A stretch of 64,000 nucleotides of DNA from Elusimicrobiota bacterium (GTDB taxonomy: Bacteria > Elusimicrobiota > Elusimicrobia > UBA1565 > UBA9628). Below the pieces are notes generated by a model. The model saw nothing but the letters and a program-made list of their open reading frames with translations, was not told where the DNA came from and searched no databases. How positions within the stretch are numbered: the first letter of the stretch is position 1; each line of letters begins with the position of its first letter. Below, piece by piece: positions 39,955-46,291 of this stretch. The translations under genes and the position numbers were made by a program. The stretch covers positions 1 to 64,000 of the forward strand of contig JACQWX010000035.1 of NCBI GenBank assembly GCA_016209035.1, written 5' to 3'.

Positions 39955-42450
39955 TTATGCCTCCTGGAGAAGTTCCAGCTCCTTCTTGGTCCTCTCCCTC
40001 ATGTACAGCGCGCCGGAGAAGCACTTCTGGCTGCAGATGGAGCAGCCGATGCACTTGGACGCGTCGGTCTCGGGCACCTTGTCGTCGTCGAGGGTGATGG
40101 CGAGGTAGGGACAGCGCGCGCAGTTGCCGCAGTGCTGGCAGAGCTCCGAACGCACGGCCGAAATCTTCTTGACAGGGGTGAGCTCCATGAACCCGGTGAT
40201 GGGGTCGGGGAGGCTGCGGCCGATGAGCTCGGACACGGACTCCATGCCGCGCTCCTCGAGCAGGTGGCTGAGGCCCGAGTGGAGGTCGTCCACCACGCCG
40301 TAGCCGTGCTTCATGGCCACGGTGCAGAACTGCACGGTCTTGGCGCCCAAAGCCAGGAAATCGGCCGCGGCCTTGTAGTCCATGGGACCGCCGTTGCCGG
40401 ACACGGTCACGCCGAGCTTCGAGACGTTGGCGAGGGTCAGGTTGCTGATGGGGATGACGCCCTCGCCGCTCAAGCCGATGACCACGCCCTCCTCCCAGGT
40501 CTTCTTCGCGCCCGGCCTGAAGGACAAAGCCGGGAAGGTGTTGGCCAGGGTGACGCCCGCCTTCTTGTCCGGGTAGCGCTCGAAGACCTCGCGGATGGCC
40601 TTGATGATCGGGTAGATGGAGGTGACCGCGGCCGTCAGCTTGAAGAGCTTCGGGACCTCCGGGCTGCCGGCCTGCATGACCCAATCGATGATCCGGGCGG
40701 TCAGTTCCGCGTCCTGGGACACGATGTCTCCCTTGGTGCCGTCCCCCCCCTGCGGGCAGGAGAGGCTGTACTCGATGCCCATGACGCCCGAGGCCTCGAG
40801 CTTCCTGGTGTTCGACTGCCAGCCCGCCCGGTCGTTGTCCGCGTTGCCGGTCACGGGCCCGCCGGTCGAGGCCATGGTGAGCCGGTCCGGGTACTCCCTC
40901 CTCAGATGCTCGACCTCGCGGCAGACGCGGTCCATCGGATGGCCGGACACGTTGTCGCAGTTGCCGTAGGTGGACCGGGTCACGGCGAACATGTACTCGG
41001 ACGGGATGTGGATGGGCACGCCGTCGAAGCAGGTCTTCATGACGCCCCCGGCCCAGCCCGCTTCGTAGGCCTTCTTCATAGCCTCGTAGCCGTCGCTCGG
41101 CGGCGCGGCCGAGAGCAGGAACGGCGAGATTATTTCGCGACCGAAGAATTCGGTCGCGAGGGGCACGGGAAGGAGGTTCCGGCCCTTGAGGATCACCGTG
41201 CTCTTGGTCTTCCTCCTCGGAGGCTCGAAAGCCTCCTCGGAGAGATACGCGTGCGCCGCCATCGCGGCGTTCTTCCCGGCAGCCACGGCTTCCACGACCG
41301 TGGTGGGGCCGTTTTCAAGGTCGCCGGCGTAGAATACGCCGGCGACCTTGTCGGGCTTGACGGTCGCCTTGGCCCCGATGGCCATGATGACCATGTCAAA
41401 GCCTTTCCTGGCCTGTTTGGTCCCGTCCACGTCCTTCATCAGGCTCGGATGGAACTTCTTGCCTTTAGGCAGCTCGACCTTCTTCGTCTTGACGCCCCGG
41501 ACCCTCTTGCCTTTCAGCATGATCGAGGTCACACGGACCCGTCCCGACACCTGAACGCCGGCATCGAGGATGCCGGCGAGTTCCTTGGCGGTGAGCGGCA
41601 TCTCGCTGAGCTTCTCCAGGGCGAAGAGCTCCACGCGCTCGGCGCCCTTGCCCACCGCGACCTCGGCGCAGTCGGCTGCCACGGCCCCGCCGCCGATGAC
41701 CGCCACGGACTTGCCTTTCACGCGGAAGTCGTCGGCATGCCGGAGGTATTCCTGCCAGTCCACGGCCGCGTCTCCTCCCTTGATGCGCAGCATCAAGGGA
41801 ACGTTGAGTCCGGTCGCGACGACGACAGCGGCGAAATTCTTCCGCAGGAGCCCGTCTGGCTCCTGCGGCGGGCTGCCGGCGCGGATCGTGATGTCGCCGA
41901 GCCCTTTCAGGAACTCCAAGTCCGTCTTCAGCACTTCCTTGTCCAGCCTCGATCCCGGGATGAGCGCAGCCATCCCTCCAAGGCCGCGTTGGACCTCGAA
42001 GACGGTCACGGAATAGCCCATTTGCCCCAAGACCGCGGCCGCGCCGAAACCCGCGGGCCCTGCCCCGACCACCGCGACCTTTTTCCCCTTCGCCTTCGTT
42101 GACGCGAAGGCGGGCATGACGCCAAGCTCTTTGGCCTTCTGGATGATGGTCGCCTGCGCCATGGGGATGTCCACCGCGTGGTCGAAGGTCCGGCGCACGC
42201 AGGCCTTCATGCAGTGCCGGTCCGGGCACACCGCGCCGCAGACCCCGCCCAAGGGGTTGGAGCCCATGATGAGAGCGGCCGCGCGCTTGTAGTCGGACCT
42301 GGCGCCCCGCCGGGCCGCCATGATGAAGTCCGCGGGCGAGCAGTCCGCCGGGCAGGCCTCCTTGCACGGCTTCTCAGCGCAGTACTCGCACTTCTCCAGC
42401 TCGGCCTTGAGCTGGGCGTCGGTCAGAAAGAGCGGCTCATGGGTCTTCAT
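39955..42450 (-). CDS. Dihydropyrimidine dehydrogenase-like flavo-iron-sulfur protein (PreT-PreA fusion architecture)
   Basis: 831 residues from ATG 42450. Order: N-terminal Fe-S domain with CEYCAEKPCKEACPADCSP and GGVCGAVCPDRHCMKAC (about 20-90); FAD domain KKVAVVGAGPAGFGAAAVLG near 127; NAD(P)H domain SVAVIGGGAVAADCAEVA near 252; FMN barrel of the dihydroorotate-dehydrogenase type with EYSLSCPQGGDG, whose Cys aligns with the active-site Cys of dihydropyrimidine dehydrogenase; C-terminal two-cluster ferredoxin CQHCGNCARC and CIGCSICSQKC. This is the layout of mammalian DPD in shorter form. It would reduce uracil or thymine, or a related heterocycle. The gene contains at least six perfect palindromes. 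Downstream is the SsnA-type hydrolase. Confidence 0.82.
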   Translation of the reverse strand: MKTHEPLFLTDAQLKAELEKCEYCAEKPCKEACPADCSPADFIMAARRGARSDYKRAAALIMGSNPLGGVCGAVCPDRHCMKACVRRTFDHAVDIPMAQATIIQKAKELGVMPAFASTKAKGKKVAVVGAGPAGFGAAAVLGQMGYSVTVFEVQRGLGGMAALIPGSRLDKEVLKTDLEFLKGLGDITIRAGSPPQEPDGLLRKNFAAVVVATGLNVPLMLRIKGGDAAVDWQEYLRHADDFRVKGKSVAVIGGGAVAADCAEVAVGKGAERVELFALEKLSEMPLTAKELAGILDAGVQVSGRVRVTSIMLKGKRVRGVKTKKVELPKGKKFHPSLMKDVDGTKQARKGFDMVIMAIGAKATVKPDKVAGVFYAGDLENGPTTVVEAVAAGKNAAMAAHAYLSEEAFEPPRRKTKSTVILKGRNLLPVPLATEFFGREIISPFLLSAAPPSDGYEAMKKAYEAGWAGGVMKTCFDGVPIHIPSEYMFAVTRSTYGNCDNVSGHPMDRVCREVEHLRREYPDRLTMASTGGPVTGNADNDRAGWQSNTRKLEASGVMGIEYSLSCPQGGDGTKGDIVSQDAELTARIIDWVMQAGSPEVPKLFKLTAAVTSIYPIIKAIREVFERYPDKKAGVTLANTFPALSFRPGAKKTWEEGVVIGLSGEGVIPISNLTLANVSKLGVTVSGNGGPMDYKAAADFLALGAKTVQFCTVAMKHGYGVVDDLHSGLSHLLEERGMESVSELIGRSLPDPITGFMELTPVKKISAVRSELCQHCGNCARCPYLAITLDDDKVPETDASKCIGCSICSQKCFSGALYMRERTKKELELLQEA
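41135..42112. repeat. Cluster of six perfect short-loop palindromes in one gene
   Basis: Within the flavoprotein gene: 41135-41159 (11-bp stem, 3-base loop), 41316-41350 (16 bp, loop 3), 41556-41578 (10 bp, loop 3), 41776-41800 (11 bp, loop 3), 41842-41868 (11 bp, loop 5) and 42091-42112 (8 bp, loop 6). All are in frame and keep the protein family motifs intact. Their sequences differ from each other. Confidence 0.8.
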
Positions 42451-42470
42451 GTTCAACGGCCCCCTTGGGG

Positions 42471-42629
42471 TCAGCCCTCAACGGCGTATTCCTTCAGCGC
42501 GGCCTTGCAGAACAGGCAGAAACGGTCCATGCAGCTCGGGCAGAAATAGGCCTTGCAGGAGGAACAGCGGTAGAACTTCTTGGCGCCCTTGAGGGACTTG
42601 GCGCATTTGTGGCAAGAGATCTCCGCCAT
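42471..42629 (-). CDS. Small protein with four CxxC pairs (double zinc ribbon)
   Basis: 52 residues from ATG 42629. Four CxxC knuckles: CHKC, CSSC, CPSC, CLFC, enough for two structural zinc ions, with basic residues between (KSLKGAKKFYR). Too short for catalytic activity; likely a nucleic-acid or protein adaptor. TATACT on the minus strand ends nine bases before the ATG. It lies 14 bases before the ATG of the flavoprotein gene's TTG/ATG start region on the same strand and is divergent from kamA. Confidence 0.7.
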   Translation of the reverse strand: MAEISCHKCAKSLKGAKKFYRCSSCKAYFCPSCMDRFCLFCKAALKEYAVEG

Positions 42630-42665
42630 GTCGCGACGAGTATACCAAAAAGCATCGCGCCCCGC

Positions 42666-42687
42666 GCCTGGCATTGCATTGCCAGGC
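42666..42687. repeat. Short palindrome between divergent genes
   Basis: GCCTGGCA and TGCCAGGC with a six-base loop, between the zinc-ribbon gene and kamA. Belongs to the CCAGGC family seen at 5645, 9842 and 13128. Confidence 0.6.
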
Positions 42688-42703
42688 ACGGGAAGGAATT
42701 TGT

Positions 42704-42709
42704 TATATT
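42704..42709 (+). promoter_or_regulatory. TATATT -10 box before the kamA-like gene
   Basis: TATATT ends six bases before the ATG at 42716, without a ribosome-binding site in between; probably leaderless. Confidence 0.5.
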
Positions 42710-42715
42710 AGGCCC

Positions 42716-44080
42716 ATGGCTCGGAAAGTCAAGGCTGACCCCTCTCGCCAGCCCTTCCAGTACCCCTTGAAGCGAGGGTTCGTCGAGCCTGATTTCAAGC
42801 GCCTCCCAGGGTACCGCCAGGTCACGGTCCAGGAATGGGAGAGCGCCCTCTGGCAGCGCCAGCACACGGTCAAGAACCTCAAGGATCTAAAAGTCGCGTT
42901 CGGCGAGCGCCTCCCGGACGACCTTGCCGCGAGCGTCGAGGCCGACCAGCGGGACACCGCCACCATGGCCATCCTGGTCCCTCCGCAGATGCTCAACACC
43001 ATGAACGAGGCTGACCTGTGGAGCGACCCGGTCCGGCGCTACATGCTCCCCGCGGCCCGCGACCGCCACCCGGAGTGGCCGAGCCACCCCATGGCCTCCC
43101 GGGACAGCCTGCACGAGAGCGAGATGTTCGCGGTGGAGAGCCTGGCGCACCGCTATCCCACCAAGGTCCTGGCCGAGCTCACCCACACCTGCCCGCAATA
43201 CTGCGGGCACTGCACCCGCATGGACCTAGTCGGCAACGACGTGCCTCAGGTCAAGAAGCTCAGGTTCGAGCATCCGCCCAAGGAGCGCTACGAGGCCATC
43301 CTCGACTACCTCGCCAAGACCCCCTCGGTGCGCGACGTGGTCGTCTCCGGGGGCGATATCGCCAACGTGCCCATCGCCCAGCTCGTGGATTTCGTCTCCA
43401 AGCTCATGGACCTCCCCAACATCCGGGACGTCCGCCTGGCCACCAAGGCGCTCCAGGCCCTGCCCCAGCACTTCCTCCAGGACGAGGTGCTTAGCGGCCT
43501 CGAACGCCTGGCCAAGAAGGCCTGGGAGCGGGACATCTCCATCGCGGTGCACACCCACATCAACCACGCGGCCCAAGTGACTCCTCTGTTGGGCAAGGCC
43601 GTCCGGAAGATTCTCGCCATGGGCTACCGGGACGTGCGCAATCAGGGCGTGCTCATGCGGGGCGTCAACGCCACGGCCAAGGACCTCCTGGAGCTGTGCT
43701 TCATGATGGTGGACCACGCCAAGATCACGCCGTACTATTTCTACATGTGCGACATGATCCCCAACTGCGAGCACTGGCGGACCTCCGTAGCCGAGGCCCA
43801 GACGCTCCAGCACGACATCATGGGCTACCTCCCCGGCTTCGCCACGCCGAGGATCACCTGCGACGTCCCCCTCGTGGGCAAGCGCTGGATCAACCAGCTC
43901 GCGGCCTACGACAGGATGAAGGGCATCTCGTACTGGACCAAGAACTACCGCACCAGCATCGAAGCGGACGACCCCGACGCGCTCACCCGCCGGTACGAGT
44001 ACTACGACCCTGTCTCCACCCTTCCGGCCGAGGGCCAGGAATACTGGCGCAAGGCGCCCAGGCGCGCGGCCGCCCCCTGA
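42716..44080 (+). CDS. kamA: Lysine 2,3-aminomutase-like radical SAM enzyme
   Basis: 454 residues. The cluster motif CPQYCGHC (CxxxCxxC) is near residue 160, preceded by DSLHESEMFAVESLAHRYP, which aligns with the KamA segment DPLHEDED...LTHRYP. VVSGGDIANVP follows. In Clostridium KamA the substrate lysine is held by two Asp: one in YQCDL and one in VVDAPGGGGK; here YFYMCDMIP and ITCDVPLVGKRW keep both Asp. PLP-binding Lys is likely in that last motif. Divergent residues (CTRMDLVG, CEHWRTS) make a related 2,3-aminomutase possible. Transcribed with rmlC (ATGA overlap). Confidence 0.82.
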   Translation: MARKVKADPSRQPFQYPLKRGFVEPDFKRLPGYRQVTVQEWESALWQRQHTVKNLKDLKVAFGERLPDDLAASVEADQRDTATMAILVPPQMLNTMNEADLWSDPVRRYMLPAARDRHPEWPSHPMASRDSLHESEMFAVESLAHRYPTKVLAELTHTCPQYCGHCTRMDLVGNDVPQVKKLRFEHPPKERYEAILDYLAKTPSVRDVVVSGGDIANVPIAQLVDFVSKLMDLPNIRDVRLATKALQALPQHFLQDEVLSGLERLAKKAWERDISIAVHTHINHAAQVTPLLGKAVRKILAMGYRDVRNQGVLMRGVNATAKDLLELCFMMVDHAKITPYYFYMCDMIPNCEHWRTSVAEAQTLQHDIMGYLPGFATPRITCDVPLVGKRWINQLAAYDRMKGISYWTKNYRTSIEADDPDALTRRYEYYDPVSTLPAEGQEYWRKAPRRAAAP

Positions 44081-44655
44081 TGGCCGCCTTCACCTTCAAG
44101 CCCATGGGCCTCCCGGGCCTGCTCCTCATCGAAGGGAAGCTCTTCCCCGACGAGCGGGGCTTCTTCCTGGAGGCCTACCGGGAGTCCGAACTGACCGCGG
44201 CGGGCATCCCCCCCCGGCTGGTGCAGGACAACGTCTCCAGGTCCGCCAAGGGGACGCTCAGGGGCCTGCACTACCAGAAGAGCCCCGCGGCCCAGGGCAA
44301 GCTCATGCGCTGCCTGCGGGGCAAGGTCTTCGACGTGGCCGTGGACATCCGCAAGGGGTCTTCGACCTACGGCAGGTGGGAGGCCGTCGAGCTCTCGGAC
44401 GAACGCAACATGATGCTCTGGATCCCGGAGGGCTTCGCCCACGGGTTCTTCGTCCTGAGCGACTCGGCCGACATCCTCTACAAGACCACCGACTATTTCT
44501 CGCTGGAGAACGACCGGGGCATCCGCTGGGACGACCCGGCCGTCGCCGTCCGCTGGCCTTCGACGCAAGTCAAGCTCTCGCCCAAGGACGCGCGCCTGCC
44601 GCTCCTGGCCGACGCGGACAACGACTTCGCCTGGACCCCTGGTCCAGGGCCGTGA
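44080..44655 (+). CDS. rmlC: dTDP-4-dehydrorhamnose 3,5-epimerase (RmlC family)
   Basis: 191 residues. Cupin-fold epimerase: PDERGFFLEAYRESEL, VQDNVSRSAKGTLRGLHYQ with the catalytic His, KVFDVAVDIRKGSSTYGRW, and IPEGFAHGFFVLSDSADILYKTTDYF with the Tyr and second His region. It performs the third step of dTDP-L-rhamnose synthesis. No rmlA, rmlB or rmlD is nearby, so the pathway is completed elsewhere. Its ATG overlaps the kamA stop by one base, a curious coupling of an amino-acid enzyme with a sugar enzyme. Confidence 0.88.
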   Translation: MAAFTFKPMGLPGLLLIEGKLFPDERGFFLEAYRESELTAAGIPPRLVQDNVSRSAKGTLRGLHYQKSPAAQGKLMRCLRGKVFDVAVDIRKGSSTYGRWEAVELSDERNMMLWIPEGFAHGFFVLSDSADILYKTTDYFSLENDRGIRWDDPAVAVRWPSTQVKLSPKDARLPLLADADNDFAWTPGPGP

Positions 44656-44675
44656 GACGAACATGAGGTGCCATC

Positions 44676-45110
44676 ATGCCTGAGACCGATCCGATCTTCG
44701 AAGCCGTCAAGGCCGCCGTGGTCTCCAGACTCAAGGACGACCCGCAGGCCCAGCTGCACGTCGGGCCCATCATCCTCGAGCTCGTCCGCGCCGAGCTGGA
44801 GAAGCCGGGCGCCGCGACCAAGCGCGCCATGGCGGAAGCGTGCCACGGCGCCATGAGCGCCCTGCTGCTCCTGGACAAGGACCTCTGCGTCGGAGCCGTG
44901 GAGGTGCTCAAGGGCCTGACCCACATCCTCCAGGAGCGCAGCGGGGACCCCATGCAGACGATGGACTACGCCCTGGAAGGCATCTCGCGCATCGGCGCGT
45001 CGATCTCGTCCGGGCTGCTCTCCGACATCGAGCACCACATCGAGACGGAATTCATGGGGGCCGGGGAGCATTTCAGCCGCCACGCCGAGAAGTACCACAA
45101 GAAAGGCTGA
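44676..45110 (+). CDS. Hypothetical 144-residue helical protein
   Basis: No family recognised. GAGGT seven bases before the ATG is a fair ribosome-binding site. The sequence is predicted mostly helical (FEAVKAAVVSRLKDD, VGPIILELVRAELEKPG, MSALLLLDKDLCVGAVEVLKGLTHIL), without signal peptide or membrane segment, with a His-rich C-terminus (EHHIETEFMGAGEHFSRHAEKYHKKG). It follows rmlC by 20 bases on the same strand. The His cluster could bind metal, which is only a guess. Confidence 0.65.
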   Translation: MPETDPIFEAVKAAVVSRLKDDPQAQLHVGPIILELVRAELEKPGAATKRAMAEACHGAMSALLLLDKDLCVGAVEVLKGLTHILQERSGDPMQTMDYALEGISRIGASISSGLLSDIEHHIETEFMGAGEHFSRHAEKYHKKG

Positions 45111-45254
45111 GGGCTGGCGAGCCCCGACCCCGCCGGCGGAGACGAAACGCCGCATCCTGTCAAGGGCCCCGGGGTCCCGTGGGCCGGGATTGGTTGCCCT
45201 AGCTGGTTCTGGGTCCACGGGCCCTGGCACTCAAGGCTTTCCAGAGACCATACT

Positions 45255-46223
45255 ATGGATATGCCCGACAAGGGCGCCGTTATCCGGGACACGTTCTTCC
45301 TGGGAGTCGCCGTCGTCCTGCACGGCGCCATTTTTGCCGTCGATCCCGGCCTGCGGTGGGGCACCCTGGCCGCTCCCGAGCGCATCATCCCCATCGAGTT
45401 CGTCCAGGCGCCCTTCTCCCCGTTCCTGGCCCCCATACCCCCCGGCGACGGCCGGGGCGACGAGATGCCGGACAACGGTCCCGGGCCCGTGGTCATCCCC
45501 AAGACCCCCCGGCCCGAGCCCAAGGCCAAACCCCAGCTTTCAGCCCCCAAGCCCGAGCCCGAGAAAGCCGCGGCCAAGCCCAAGGCGCCCGAGCCTGCGG
45601 CCAAGGCGCAGCGCCCTAAGCCCAAGAGAGCCGGTCCGCCGGTCAAGCCAGGCCCGACCCCCGCCCAGATCGCCCGCGCCCAGGTCCGGCAGCGGAGGAT
45701 CGATCTGACCCGCGAGCTCGCGGCCTTGAAGGACCCTGACGAGGCCGTGGCGGACTCCTCGGAGGGGGTTGCGGCAGCGGACCTGGCCCTCCAAGACCAT
45801 GGAAGGCCAGGCCCTCGCTCGCAAGCCTCCCTCGAGACCGGGCCTTCGGCCGCATCCGACCCCGATCTCAAGGACGCCCTCAACTCCCAGCCCATGGGCG
45901 GCGGGATCAAGCGCACGGAAGGCTCGATCTCATGGAGCATCGACGGCCCACTGGGGACCAGGAGGCTGCTCCAGCGCCGACTGCCGATCAGCCCTGAGTG
46001 GGTGTCCCAGCGGGGCCTCGACCTCACGGTCCAAGTCAAGTTCCAGGTCCTGGAGGACGGCTCGGTCAAGCCGGGAGCCATCATCAAGGTTACCTCCGGA
46101 TTCCCGGAGCTCGACCGGCTCGCTTTGGACGCCATCAAGCTCTGGAAGTTCGAGGCCGTGCCTAAGTTGGGCGCCTCCGCCCCGCAGACCTGGGGAGTGG
46201 TCACGCTGAGATTCACCATGTGA
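45255..46223 (+). CDS. TonB-family energy transducer
   Basis: 322 residues. A single N-terminal transmembrane helix (FFLGVAVVLHGAIFAVD), a Pro/Lys/Ala-rich periplasmic spacer (PKTPRPEPKAKPQ... to about 140), a helical linker, and a C-terminal TonB domain: LDLTVQVKFQVLEDGSVKPGAIIKVTSG, LDRLALDAIKLWKFEAVP. The arrangement is typical of TonB proteins that transmit inner-membrane energy to outer-membrane receptors; ExbB/ExbD are not in the window. The upstream 140 bases (45111-45254) hold no gene; several GC-rich inverted fragments are seen but no clear terminator. Confidence 0.87.
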   Translation: MDMPDKGAVIRDTFFLGVAVVLHGAIFAVDPGLRWGTLAAPERIIPIEFVQAPFSPFLAPIPPGDGRGDEMPDNGPGPVVIPKTPRPEPKAKPQLSAPKPEPEKAAAKPKAPEPAAKAQRPKPKRAGPPVKPGPTPAQIARAQVRQRRIDLTRELAALKDPDEAVADSSEGVAAADLALQDHGRPGPRSQASLETGPSAASDPDLKDALNSQPMGGGIKRTEGSISWSIDGPLGTRRLLQRRLPISPEWVSQRGLDLTVQVKFQVLEDGSVKPGAIIKVTSGFPELDRLALDAIKLWKFEAVPKLGASAPQTWGVVTLRFTM

Positions 46224-46272
46224 CGGCCGCGGCCATCGGGACCCGGCCGCGGGACGAGCACCCCTAATTCGG

Positions 46273-46278
46273 TATAAT
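46273..46278 (+). promoter_or_regulatory. TATAAT -10 box for the TPR gene
   Basis: A perfect TATAAT 13 bases before the ATG at 46292. Confidence 0.45.
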
Positions 46279-46291
46279 CCAGGCTGCTGCC

